Below, piece after piece: positions 17,222 through 25,979 of a stretch of 64,000 bases of DNA. The position numbers and the translations under genes are program-made. Location: positions 1 through 64,000 of the forward strand of contig CAWEYO010000021.1 in NCBI GenBank assembly GCA_963813315.1, given 5' to 3'. Positions within the stretch are counted from its first letter, which is position 1; every line of letters starts with the position of its first letter. Source of the stretch: CAWEYO01 sp963813315. GTDB lineage: Bacteria; Pseudomonadota; Alphaproteobacteria; Rhizobiales; Rhizobiaceae. The notes under the pieces are model-generated. The model did no database searches. It saw only the letters and a program-made list of their open reading frames with translations, and was not told the origin of the DNA.

Positions 17222-18685
17222 TCAATAAGGGCTCGCGACGTCGCCAGTCTCGACATAGACAGACTTGAGCTGCGAATAGTGGTGCAGCGCCGCCAGCGAG
17301 TTTTCGCGGCCGATGCCGGATTGCTTCGCGCCGCCGAAGGGTATTTCGGCAGGCGCGAGATTGTACGTGTTGATCCAGCAGGTTCCCGCCTGCAACTCGC
17401 CGATGACGCGATGTGCGCGTGGCAGGTCGCGTGTGAAAATTCCTGCCGACAGGCCGAATTCGGTCTCGTTGGCGCGGGCCACTGCCTCCTCTTCGTCCGA
17501 AAAGCCAAGCACGCTCATCACAGGCCCGAAGATCTCCTCGCGCGCGATGCGCATCTCGTCCTTCACATCGGTAAAGATCGTTGGCTCGATGAAAAAGCCG
17601 CCCTCGAACCCCTGTAGTTTGGGCACCTTGCCGCCGTAGTGAAGTGTGGCGCCTTCGGCCTTGCCGATCGCGATGTAGCCCGTAACTTTCTCGTGCTGCG
17701 CCTTGCTGATCAGCGGCCCCATTTGCGTGTCGGGATCAAGCGGGTCGCCGATGCGGATCGCCTTGGTGCGCTCGGTGAGGCGGTCGAGGAAGCGGTCACG
17801 GATGCCGTCTTGAACGAAGACGCGAGTGCCGTTGGAACAAACCTGGCCGGTCGAGTAGAAATTGCCGAGCAATGCTCCTCCAACAGCGTTTTCGACGTCG
17901 GCATCGTCGAAGATGATCAGCGGCGACTTGCCGCCGAGTTCCATCGTGGCGTGCTTCATCTGCGAACCGGCCAGCGCCAGCACCTTCTTGCCTGTGCCGA
18001 CCGAACCGGTGAGCGATACCTTCGCAACGGCCGGATGCGACGCAAGCGCTCCGCCGACATCGCCGTAGCCCTGGATCACATTGAAGAGCCCGTCAGGCAA
18101 GCCGGCCTCCGAGTAGATCTCGGCGAGTGCAAGTGCGGAAAGTGGCGTATTCTCCGACGGCTTGAACACCATCGCGTTGCCCATCGCCAGCGCCGGCGCG
18201 GATTTCCAGCCGGCGCCCTGGATCGGATAGTTCCAGGCGCCGATGCCTACGCAGACGCCGAGCGGCTCGCGCTTTGTGTAGGCGAACGGGCCCCCGAGAT
18301 CGATGTAGTCACCGTTGAAGGCGGCGACCGCGCCGCCGAAGAACTCCAACGCTTCGGCCGCTGAGGCCGCGTCGGCGACCAGCGTTTCCTGGATCGCCTT
18401 GCCGGTATCGAGTGTTTCGAGCCGGGCCAGCTCCGCGTTGCGTTCGCGCAGCATGTCTGCCGCCCTGCGCAGGATGCGCCCGCGTTCGACCGGCTTTAGC
18501 CGGGCCCACGCCGGCTGCGCTTCGCGCGCTGCCTCGACCGCCAGTGCGACGACGTTCGGGGTGGCGGAATGCAAGGTGGCAATCGTTTCGCCGGTGGCAG
18601 GATAGATGACCGGCAGGACGGCGCCCTGCTCATCTTCGACATAGCGGCCGTTGATATAGTGCGATGCCTTCGGCTGCGCCTTCAT
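17222..18685 (-). CDS. betB: Betaine aldehyde dehydrogenase
   Basis: A 487-residue NAD(P)-dependent aldehyde dehydrogenase that oxidises betaine aldehyde to glycine betaine. Visible features: GAWNYPIQGAGWKSAPALA, FKPSENTPLSALALAEI (cofactor site), SLTGSVGTGKKV, the catalytic Glu in ATMELGGKSPL and the nucleophile Cys in STGQVCSNGTRVFV. Ending AGIFTRDLPRAHRVI...CWINTYN is BetB-like. ATG 18685 has GGAG seven bases upstream; the frame opens further but without domain content. It is intact, downstream of the broken betA, in the BetI-controlled locus. Confidence 0.92.
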   Translation of the reverse strand: MKAQPKASHYINGRYVEDEQGAVLPVIYPATGETIATLHSATPNVVALAVEAAREAQPAWARLKPVERGRILRRAADMLRERNAELARLETLDTGKAIQETLVADAASAAEALEFFGGAVAAFNGDYIDLGGPFAYTKREPLGVCVGIGAWNYPIQGAGWKSAPALAMGNAMVFKPSENTPLSALALAEIYSEAGLPDGLFNVIQGYGDVGGALASHPAVAKVSLTGSVGTGKKVLALAGSQMKHATMELGGKSPLIIFDDADVENAVGGALLGNFYSTGQVCSNGTRVFVQDGIRDRFLDRLTERTKAIRIGDPLDPDTQMGPLISKAQHEKVTGYIAIGKAEGATLHYGGKVPKLQGFEGGFFIEPTIFTDVKDEMRIAREEIFGPVMSVLGFSDEEEAVARANETEFGLSAGIFTRDLPRAHRVIGELQAGTCWINTYNLAPAEIPFGGAKQSGIGRENSLAALHHYSQLKSVYVETGDVASPY

Positions 18686-18794
18686 TGTCGTCTCCAGTTC
18701 GTCCTGACGTGTCGATGTTCGTGGCCCGAGGAAGGGTGATCCTGTCCGCAAGCCATGCGCGTTCTCATCCGCCTGCCCTGGGTCGGATCATGCT

Positions 18795-20448
18795 CTACCG
18801 ATCCGAAACCTGCCAGCGCGGATTGATCCAGGGCTCCTGATTGGACGGAGGCAGCGGCTGCCTGCCCAGAATGTGATCGGCCGCTTTCTCGCCGGCCATA
18901 ATCGACGGCGCGTTGAGATTGCCGTTGGTAATGCTCGGAAACACCGATGAGTTCGGCAACGCGCAGACCATCGACCCCGATCACCCGGCATTCGGGATCG
19001 ACCACGCTCAACCTGTCGTCGCGCCTTCCCATCTTGCAGGTGCCGCAAGGATGATAGGCGCTTTCCGCGTGCTCGCGAATGAAGCCGTCAAGCTCACTGT
19101 CGGTCTGGACATGGGCGCCCGGCGAAATCTCCTTGCCGCGGTATGGATCGAATGCCTCCTGCCCGAAAATCTCGCGCGTGAGTCGTATGCAATGGCGGAA
19201 GTCCGCCCAGTCGTCCTCATGCGACATGTAGTTGAAGCGGATCAACGGCTTGTCGGCCGGATTGCCCGAACGAAGCGTCACCGATCCGCGCGACTTCGAT
19301 CGCATCGGGCCAACATGCGCCTGAAAACCGTGCGACTTGGCGGCCGCCTTGCCGTCGTACCGGATGGCGGCGGGGAGAAAGTGATACTGGATGTCCGGAT
19401 AGTCGACACCCGCCCTGGAGCGCACGAAGGCGGCGGATTCGAAATGATTGGTCGCGCCGAGCCCGGTCTTGAAGAACAGCCATTGCGCGCCGATCAGCGC
19501 CTTGGAATAGACGTTGAGCTTCGAATAGAGCGTGATCGGCAGGACGGATTCCTGCTGGATGTAGAGCTCCATGTGGTCCTGCAGGTTTTGGCCGACGCCT
19601 GGCCGGTCCGCGACCACGTCTAAGCCATGCTCCCTGAGATGCGCCGCCGGCCCGATGCCGGAGAGCATGAGGATCTTGGGCGAATTGATCGAAGAGGCGG
19701 AGATCACCACTTCACGTCGCGCCTTAATGACTTAAATCTTTCCGCGAACTTCGACCTCGACGCCGACAGCCCGTTTACTCTCGATAACGACACGTCGCGC
19801 CAAACCATTGACCAGACTGACGTTATTCCGCTTGAGAGCCGGCCGCAGATAGGCATTCGCCACGGACCAGCGTCGGCCGAGATGGATCGTCTGCTCCATC
19901 ACACCGAAGCCTTCCTGCTTCGAGCCGTTGTAGTCGGACGTGGTTTCGAATCCGGCTTGCTGGCCAGCATCGACAAACGCCTTGTAGAGCGGGTTCCACT
20001 GCCGGCCGCGCCTGACGTGAACCGGACCGTGCGTGCCGCGCCAATCTTCTTCGCCACCATGAGCGGTTTCCATGCGCTTGAAATATGGAAGCACGTCGGC
20101 GAACGCCCAGCCCGCGGCGCCTTGCTCGGCCCAACGATCGAAATCACGGGCATGGCCGCGTACATAGACCATGCCGTTGATCGAGGACGAACCGCCCAGC
20201 ACCTTGCCGCGGGGTGTCGCGAGCACGCGGCCGCCAAGATATGGCTCCGGCTCGCTGGAGAAACCCCAGTCGTAGCGGCTCATGTTCATTGGAAACGACA
20301 GCGCCGCCGGCATCTGAATGAACGGCCCGAAGTCCGTGCCTCCATATTCGACAACGGCCACTGAATAGCGGCCGTCTTCGGAGAGGCGGAAGGCCAGCGC
20401 GGAGCCTGCGGAGCCCGAGCCGACAATGATGTAGTCTGCTTCTTTCAT
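18795..20448 (-). pseudogene. betA: Choline dehydrogenase, disrupted by a stop and a frameshift
   Basis: A GMC flavoenzyme that would oxidise choline to betaine aldehyde. The FAD motif DYIIVGSGSAGSALAFRL follows ATG 20448, which has GGAGG four bases upstream. An in-frame TAA at 19732-19734 interrupts the gene between VGVEVEVRGKI and VIKARREVVISASS. Near 18952 one extra base changes VADSSVFP into VAELIGV; the correct frame (SITNGNLNAPSIMAGEKA, then NPRWQVSDR) ends at 18795. Two independent lesions make real loss of function likely, though both are single-base events. Substrate His is in the AYHPCGTC region. Confidence 0.88.
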
Positions 20449-20632
20449 TGGTCCTCCCCTGAGGGAAAGCGCTTGTTTTCCTCCAGGATGTTCAAGTCCA
20501 TGTGGTTGCGTATGTAGCGTTCGGAAGCCTTCTGGAGCGGCTGGAATTCCCACGGGTACGCAGCGTCGGATAGACCACCCAGCGGCGCGCCTGGTCGACC
20601 ATGACGATCAGGATGTTTGGCCGGGCGGTCAT
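20445..20632 (-). pseudogene. betC: Choline sulfatase remnant with large internal deletion
   Basis: The frame starting at ATG 20632 begins MTARPNILIVMVDQ, the sulfatase N-terminus of BetC, then goes out of frame after about 20 residues. In another frame the 3' end reads YPWEFQPLQKASERYIRNHM and DLNILEENKRFP, the BetC C-terminal tail, and stops at 20445, overlapping the betA start. The 450 or so residues between, including the sulfatase active-site cysteine region, are gone. The ATG overlaps the betI stop (ATGA), so the original betI-betC-betA order is still visible. Confidence 0.82.
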
Positions 20633-21219
20633 CGGTTCGTCCGCTGAGAAAACCTGGTGGCGAGATAGTCCTCCACGAGTGCGATCCCGCTTTGGGCATT
20701 GGGCGCGCCGTCCTTCAGGGCGCGGCGGATATAAAGTCCGTCAATGAGGGCGGCAATTCCCTCGGCAGCCCGCACCGCTTGGTCGCGCGTCATCAGACCT
20801 GCGAGGCCGCTCATCAGGTTCGAATGGAGCCGGCGCGCGTAGACGCGCAGCAGCCTGCGCAACTGCGGGGACTTCTGCGCCTCGACATAGAAGGCAAGCC
20901 ACGCCGCGATTGTCTCGGGCTGGAACTGCTTTTCCGAGAAGTTGACCGCTACGATCGCCGATACACGCGCATGGCCCGTGCCCGCCTCCTTCAGCGCGGC
21001 GCGCGTATCCTTGCCGAGCTCGGCCAGAATATGCCGCATCGTCGCTTGCAGCAGTTCGTTCTTGGCGCCGAAGTAGTGGTGTGCAAGTGCTGAAGACACG
21101 CCGGCGCGGCCGGCGATTGCCGACATGGTGACGTCCAGCGAACCGCGCTCGCCGATGGTCAGGATCGTCGCGTCGATCAGCGCCTTGCGGCGCACCTGTT
21201 CCATTCCCACTTTGGGCAT
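20629..21219 (-). CDS. betI: TetR-family repressor BetI
   Basis: A 196-residue repressor of choline/betaine genes. The N-terminal HTH is clear (LDVTMSAIAGRAGVSSALAH, then HYFGAKNELL), and the C-terminal BetI ligand domain has FSEKQFQPETIAAWLAFYVEAQ. In relatives choline relieves repression. It is intact and first in the locus; its stop overlaps the betC remnant start. A palindrome at 21269-21290, about 50 bases upstream, is the likely operator. Confidence 0.93.
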   Translation of the reverse strand: MPKVGMEQVRRKALIDATILTIGERGSLDVTMSAIAGRAGVSSALAHHYFGAKNELLQATMRHILAELGKDTRAALKEAGTGHARVSAIVAVNFSEKQFQPETIAAWLAFYVEAQKSPQLRRLLRVYARRLHSNLMSGLAGLMTRDQAVRAAEGIAALIDGLYIRRALKDGAPNAQSGIALVEDYLATRFSQRTNR

Positions 21220-21268
21220 TGTTCCTCCGCTGTCGCCTGGGGCATCGCTTTCCCGCGGAACTTATTTT

Positions 21269-21290
21269 TTATTGACTGATCAATCAATAA
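21269..21290. promoter_or_regulatory. Probable BetI operator
   Basis: A 22-bp inverted repeat, 20 of 22 positions symmetric, containing ATTGACTGATCAATCAAT within an A/T-rich tract. It lies between betI (minus strand) and the divergent thiolase gene, and resembles known BetI sites with TTGA/TCAA half-sites. Confidence 0.7.
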
Positions 21291-21318
21291 AAATTCCGCC
21301 TCCAGATTGCCAAATGAC

Positions 21319-21358
21319 GACGTGATCGCCGGATGCATGACGTGATCGCCGGATGCAT
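21319..21358. repeat. Perfect 20-bp tandem duplication
   Basis: GACGTGATCGCCGGATGCAT occurs twice in direct succession (21319-21338 and 21339-21358), between the betI operator and the thiolase gene. Confidence 0.9.
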
Positions 21359-21427
21359 ATTGTCCATACTAAACCTTGCGCCTGCCGCGGCCCGCCGTGG
21401 TAGGCTGCCCCAAACACGGAGGCGACA

Positions 21428-22594
21428 ATGACCGCTTGTATCGTCGGATGGGCGCATTCGCGCTTTGGCAAACTTGAAGGCGAAACGCTGGAGTCGCTGA
21501 TCGTCAAAGTGGCGCGCGATGCGATGGAGCATGCCGGGATTGGTCCGGACGACGTGGACGAGATCGTGCTCGGCCATTTCAATGCCGGGTTCTCTCCCCA
21601 GGATTTTACGGCCAGCCTGGTGCTGCAGGCAGATGACCGGTTGCGCTTCAAGCCGGCGACACGGGTCGAGAACGCCTGTGCCACGGGATCGGCAGCGGTC
21701 CGGCAGGGCATCCGGGCGATCGACGCGCGCGCCTCGCGCGTGGTCCTTGTGGTAGGCGCTGAACAGATGACCACCACGCCCGGTCCAGAAGTTGGCCGGA
21801 ACCTGCTGCGCGCATCCTACCTGCCGGAAGATGGCGATATTCCTGCGGGGTTCGCAGGGGTCTTCGGCAAGATCGCCCACGGCTATTTCCAGCGCTATGG
21901 CGACCAGTCCGATGCGCTGGCCGCCATCGCCGCAAAGAACCACAAGAACGGTGTCGACAATCCCTATGCGCAGATTCGCAAGGATCTGGGGTACGATTTC
22001 TGCCGTCAGGAAAGCGAAAAGAACCCGTTTGTCGCGGGTCCGCTCAAGCGCACGGATTGCTCGCTGGTGTCTGATGGCGCTGCCGCCCTGGTGCTCGCGG
22101 ACACCTCGACGGCGCTTGCGATGAAGCGCGCGGTCGCCTTCCGCGCCAACGAGCACGTTCAGGATTTCCTGCCGATGTCGAAGCGCGACATCCTTCTTTT
22201 CGAAGGTTGCGAGGAGGGCTGGACACGTGCGCTGAAGAAGGCGGGCGTTACTCTGGACGACCTTTCGTTCGTCGAGACGCATGACTGCTTCACGATCGCC
22301 GAACTGATCGAATATGAGGCGATGGGGTTGGCTAAACGCGGCGAGGGCGCCAAGGTGGCGCTCGAAGGCCAGACCGCCAAGGATGGCCGCCTGCCGGTCA
22401 ATCCGTCAGGCGGGCTGAAGGCGAAGGGTCATCCCATTGGCGCCACAGGCGTTTCCATGCACGTGCTCACGTCGATGCAGCTGACGGGCGAGGCGGGCGG
22501 CATCCAGGTGCCAGATGCCAAGCTTGGCGGCATCTTCAATATGGGCGGTGCGGCTGTCGCCAACTACGTGTCCATCCTGGAGCGCATCAAGTGA
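21428..22594 (+). CDS. Thiolase-family acetyl-CoA acetyltransferase
   Basis: A 388-residue thiolase of the SCP-x/acetyl-CoA acetyltransferase type. The acylation cysteine is in RVENACATGSAAV (Cys84); a second motif with His is in FVETHDCFTIAEL and the C-terminal GGLKAKGHPIGATGVS box holds the catalytic His. The chain is full length. It would condense or cleave acyl-CoAs in the cytoplasm. Its stop overlaps the GTG start of the following SDR gene, so they form an operon, perhaps for fatty or branched acyl-CoA degradation. ATG 21428 has GGAGGCGACA before it. Confidence 0.88.
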   Translation: MTACIVGWAHSRFGKLEGETLESLIVKVARDAMEHAGIGPDDVDEIVLGHFNAGFSPQDFTASLVLQADDRLRFKPATRVENACATGSAAVRQGIRAIDARASRVVLVVGAEQMTTTPGPEVGRNLLRASYLPEDGDIPAGFAGVFGKIAHGYFQRYGDQSDALAAIAAKNHKNGVDNPYAQIRKDLGYDFCRQESEKNPFVAGPLKRTDCSLVSDGAAALVLADTSTALAMKRAVAFRANEHVQDFLPMSKRDILLFEGCEEGWTRALKKAGVTLDDLSFVETHDCFTIAELIEYEAMGLAKRGEGAKVALEGQTAKDGRLPVNPSGGLKAKGHPIGATGVSMHVLTSMQLTGEAGGIQVPDAKLGGIFNMGGAAVANYVSILERIK

Positions 22595-23335
22595 AGCACT
22601 CCGCTGTCGTGACCGGTGGAGCTTCGGGAATCGGTCTGGCGGTTGCCGAGCGCCTCCTCGACGACGGCTGGCCGGTCGCGGTCGTTGATGTCGACGAGGA
22701 TGCTTTGGCGCGGGTGGAGGAACTCGTTTTCCGATGAGAATGCGATCTTTCTGAAGGCCGACATCACCGACGAGCAGGAGGTGGCCGAGGCGTTCGATCA
22801 GGCCGTCGACCGCCTGGGCCTGATCGGTGGCCTTGTCAACTCGGCGGGCATTGCGCGCGACCTGTCGGCCGAGGAAACCAGCGCGGAACTCCTCCGCGAA
22901 ATTCTGGACATCAACGTCGTCGGTTCCTTCATTTGCTCCAAAGCTGCGTTGGAGCGCATGGGTGCAACGCTGTCGATCGTCAACATGGGTTCGGTTTCGG
23001 GCCTCAGGGCCAATCGCGGCCGCGCCGCCTACGGCGCTTCGAAGGCCGGAGTGAAGTTAATGTCGGAGGTTCTGGCGCTAGAATTCGGCAATCGCGGCGT
23101 AAGGGTGAATTGCGTCGCACCGGGGCCGATCCAGACGCCCCTCGTGGCGCGGCTGCACTCGGCCGAGGAGCGCCGCTTGTGGCTTGGCCACGTGCCCCAG
23201 GGCCGCTATGGAGAGCCGGAAGAAGTCGCCGCCGCGATAGCCTTCCTGTTGTCGCCGGAAGCAAGCTATATCAACGGTCATACGCTTGCCGTGGACGGCG
23301 GCTTCCTGTCCACCGGCATTCTCGGTGGCGGCTGA
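22591..23335 (+). pseudogene. Short-chain dehydrogenase/reductase, frameshifted
   Basis: Starting at GTG 22591 (overlapping the thiolase stop) the frame reads VVTGGASGIGLAVAERLLDD, the SDR cofactor site, and stops at 22737. Removing one T from the TTTT run at 22727-22730 joins it to the downstream frame: NSAGIARDL, the SYK-type active site (MGSVSGLR... then AYGASKAGV), VNCVAPGPIQTPL and NGHTLAVDGGF, ending at 23335. The joined product is about 248 residues, a full classical SDR (NAD(P)-dependent alcohol/ketone oxidoreductase). A homopolymer indel leaves open a sequencing error. Confidence 0.85.
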
Positions 23336-23380
23336 CCACGGCAACCGTCGGCAGATACTCATTCAATCATTGGTGATGGC

Positions 23381-24385
23381 GTGAATAACCCAGTTCTTGT
23401 GGAAGTCCTGCGTGGAGATATTGTCGAAAGCATTCACCGCGGAGTGGTCGCCGTTGTCGATGGCGACGGCAAGATTGTCATGGAGATCGGCGACATTGAA
23501 TGGCCTGTGTTCCCGCGCTCGGCTGTTAAGGCGATCCAGGCGCTGCCGCTGATCGAGACGGGTGCTGCGGACGCCTACGCAATGGGCGACCGGGAGCTGG
23601 CGCTGGCCTGCGCTTCCCATGCCGGCGAAGTGAAGCACACCGCGCTCTCCCGCTCCATACTCGAGAAGGCCGGCCTGGACGAGAGCGCGCTGGAATGCGG
23701 CTCGCACTGGCCATCCAACCAGGATGCCATGATCGCGCTCGCAAATTCCGGCAGCACGCCGACGGCGCTCCACAACAACTGCTCGGGTAAGCACGCGGGT
23801 TTTCTCTGCATCTGCTGCCACGAGGGCATCGAACGTCGCGGCTACGTGAAATACGATCATCCGTTCCAGGAGATGATCCGCGGCACGATGGAAGCGGTAA
23901 CGGGCGCCAGGCACGATCGAGAAAACAGCGGCATCGACGGTTGCTCGATCCCGACTTACGCAGTGCCGCTCAAGGCGCTCGCCAGAGGTTTCGCGCGCAT
24001 GGCGACCGGAAATGGCCTGGGAAGCGAGCGTGCAAAAGCTTCAAGGCGCCTGCTTGCCGCCTGCATGGCCGAGCCTTTCTTCGTGGCCGGGACCGGTCGC
24101 GCCTGCACGAGGCTGATGGAAGAGGCGCCCGGCCGGATCTTCGTGAAAACGGGGGCCGAGGGCGTTTTCTGCGCGGCGGTTCCTGAATTGGGACTCGGCA
24201 TCGCACTCAAGTGCGAAGATGGAACGGGCAGGGCGGCAGAAGTGGCGATCGCGGCGGTGTTGGCCGGACTGTTCAAGGGAGATGAACTCCTGGCGGCACG
24301 GTTGTCGGCAATCGCAAGGCCCAAACTCCACAACTGGAACGGCATCGAGGTCGCCTGCCTCCGGCCTGCCGGACCCCTGGCGTGA
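23381..24385 (+). CDS. L-asparaginase, rhizobial (AnsA/ReAV) type
   Basis: A 334-residue enzyme of the asparaginase II family found in rhizobia, unrelated to the E. coli type. Conserved blocks: FPRSAVKAIQALPL (Ser and Lys near 48-51), CASHAGEVKHT, HNNCSGKHAGFLC and DGCSIPTYAVPL. It hydrolyses asparagine to aspartate and ammonia in the cytoplasm. Starts with GTG 23381; no in-frame ATG lies close by. It follows the SDR by 45 bases and may belong to the same transcript. Confidence 0.9.
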   Translation: MNNPVLVEVLRGDIVESIHRGVVAVVDGDGKIVMEIGDIEWPVFPRSAVKAIQALPLIETGAADAYAMGDRELALACASHAGEVKHTALSRSILEKAGLDESALECGSHWPSNQDAMIALANSGSTPTALHNNCSGKHAGFLCICCHEGIERRGYVKYDHPFQEMIRGTMEAVTGARHDRENSGIDGCSIPTYAVPLKALARGFARMATGNGLGSERAKASRRLLAACMAEPFFVAGTGRACTRLMEEAPGRIFVKTGAEGVFCAAVPELGLGIALKCEDGTGRAAEVAIAAVLAGLFKGDELLAARLSAIARPKLHNWNGIEVACLRPAGPLA

Positions 24386-24442
24386 AACGGAATCGATTTT
24401 GGAAAGCACGATGCGGAGATTCAAAGAGCTACAGCGTCCCTT

Positions 24443-24462
24443 GCGCGTCCAAAAGGACGCGC
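24443..24462. repeat. Hairpin after the asparaginase gene
   Basis: GCGCGTCC, a loop AAAA, and GGACGCGC form a perfect 8-bp stem. Similar sequence (AGAGCTACAGCGTCC before it) recurs in Mesorhizobium-like genomes as a dispersed palindrome; no T run follows, so termination is uncertain. Confidence 0.6.
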
Positions 24463-24621
24463 GATGCAGTGTGCAAGCTACTTCGACAGTGGCGTATGAT
24501 CGCCGTTCGACGCATCCATTTTGCCTAGAGGACGCTTCTTACGAACCATGCCAATATTCCTTGGACCGATTGGGCGGCGAACGTCTTGTGAAACCAACTG
24601 CCGCGCCTTAAACTCAAGCAA

Positions 24622-25104
24622 ATGAGCAGAGCATTCACACGCGAAGACGAAAGCGAAAACGCTATCGCGGACATCGGCGAACGGCCGGTCAGCCAGCATC
24701 GCAATCTCGTCACCCGGAGCGGCCTCGCCAACATCGAGTCCGAAATCGCCGTTTTGCGCGCGGAACTTGCCAAGGCTGAGGCCGAGGGCAACCGCGAGCG
24801 GATAGCGCTGTTTTCACGCGACCTGCGCTACTGGAACGCCAGGCGCGAAAATGCGGAACTCTCCATTCCCGATCCCGGCAGTTCCGTCGCGCGCTTCGGC
24901 ATGACGGTTACGATCGAGAATGAGGACGGGCTGAGGCATGAGTGGAAAATAGTCGGCGAGGACGAAGCCGACGCCGCGCATGGCAAGATTTCCCACGCCT
25001 CGCCGATGGCGATCGCCTTGTTCGGCAAATCCGTCGGCGACGTCGCTACGGTAAACGGAAAGGCATGGGAGATCGTGGCGATTGACGCCAACGGCCAGTC
25101 TTAG
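24622..25104 (+). CDS. GreA/GreB-family transcription factor
   Basis: A 160-residue protein. Residues 35-80 are a predicted coiled coil (NIESEIAVLRAELAKAEAEG) and residues 90-155 form the FKBP-like C-terminal domain of GreA/GreB (FGMTVTIENEDG, then SHASPMAIALFGKSVGDVATV). Family members bind RNA polymerase through the secondary channel and rescue arrested complexes or alter initiation; some GreA-like paralogues have other roles. It ends before a REP repeat separating it from the convergent doc gene. Confidence 0.8.
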   Translation: MSRAFTREDESENAIADIGERPVSQHRNLVTRSGLANIESEIAVLRAELAKAEAEGNRERIALFSRDLRYWNARRENAELSIPDPGSSVARFGMTVTIENEDGLRHEWKIVGEDEADAAHGKISHASPMAIALFGKSVGDVATVNGKAWEIVAIDANGQS

Positions 25105-25116
25105 ATAGGCCGGCTC

Positions 25117-25200
25117 TGGCAACCCCCCTCTGTCCTGCCGGACATCTCCCCCGCAAGGGGGGAGATCAGCTGGCGCGTTGGGCTTCGCCAATCGCCATCC
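25117..25200. repeat. REP-like palindromic repeat
   Basis: Contains CATCTCCCCCGCAAGGGGGG followed by AGATCAGC and TTCGCCAATCGCCA, in the same order as the inverted copy at 17031-17112. It lies between the convergent greA-like and doc genes. Confidence 0.8.
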
Positions 25201-25217
25201 AAACCGGCTCTCAAAAG

Positions 25218-25646
25218 TCAATGTCCCGCGCCCTGACCTATTTTCCAGTCAGGCTCCTGGGGGTCCATCCGTTCCGTGTGATCGCGGAAGAAGGCGGCGG
25301 CGCCAGTCTCGTCGATCTCGCCTGCAGCGACACCCATCGTAAATGTGTAAAGTCTGCCATTGTCGGCCGTGATCTGAAAACCATTGACGAGCAGGAATGC
25401 GCCGGCCGCAACTATTGCAGTACGCTTGTTACCATCCACAAAGGCGTGATTGCGCGCAATGCCAAACACGTAAGCGGCAGCTAGTTCATATACCGTCGGA
25501 TCGCCGTAGGCTGCCTTGTTTTCAGCCCGCGCAAGCGCCGACTTAAGGGCATTTGCATCCCTCAAGCCTGGCGCTCCGCCATGCCGACTCAGTTGCTCGG
25601 CGTGCATCGCCTCCACAACGCGACGCGTCAAGAACTCCCAGTTCAT
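25218..25646 (-). CDS. doc: Doc-type (Fic fold) toxin
   Basis: A 142-residue death-on-curing toxin. The Fic/Doc motif HAFVDGNKRTA (near residues 66-76) is intact. Doc enzymes phosphorylate EF-Tu and arrest translation; that activity is inferred from the motif. The N-terminal part (AMHAEQLSRHGGAPGLRD) is also Doc-like. Its ATG overlaps the antitoxin stop by 4 bases (ATGA), so the pair is co-translated. Confidence 0.88.
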   Translation of the reverse strand: MNWEFLTRRVVEAMHAEQLSRHGGAPGLRDANALKSALARAENKAAYGDPTVYELAAAYVFGIARNHAFVDGNKRTAIVAAGAFLLVNGFQITADNGRLYTFTMGVAAGEIDETGAAAFFRDHTERMDPQEPDWKIGQGAGH

Positions 25647-25864
25647 TCTGCGAGCTTCTGAAGAGCGACTTTGTACTTGTCCATGATTTCGAGCGCGGCC
25701 TTCATCTGCCGCTCGAATACGACATCCGTCGGCTTGAGCGTAAGCCCCTCTTTGTCGTCAATCAGTTCAAGCGTATCGCCTGCATGCAAATTGTGCCGGT
25801 CGAGCACTTCCTTCGGCAGGATGACACCCTCGGAATTTCCGATCTTGCGCACGGTGACATGCAT
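25643..25864 (-). CDS. AbrB/MazE-type antitoxin of Doc
   Basis: A 73-residue protein with a swapped-hairpin AbrB DNA-binding domain (VRKIGNSEGVILPKEVLD, then AGDTLELIDDKEGLTLKP) and a C-terminal tail that should wrap the toxin. First gene of the pair and presumably an autoregulator binding the inverted repeat at 25878-25899. Confidence 0.88.
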   Translation of the reverse strand: MHVTVRKIGNSEGVILPKEVLDRHNLHAGDTLELIDDKEGLTLKPTDVVFERQMKAALEIMDKYKVALQKLAE

Positions 25865-25877
25865 GATTTCAACTCCA

Positions 25878-25899
25878 TGTTATAACGGATGGTATAACA
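25878..25899. promoter_or_regulatory. Operator of the Doc toxin-antitoxin module
   Basis: TGTTATA and TATAACA arms separated by eight bases, 14 bases before the antitoxin ATG. The position is as expected for autoregulation by the AbrB-type antitoxin. Confidence 0.7.
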
Positions 25900-25979
25900 A
25901 GGAGAGGGCCGACAGGCAAGTTGCATTCCGACGATGCCGAAACGGGAGCCTTCAGCCTTTCGCCGCCACGAAAATCGAC

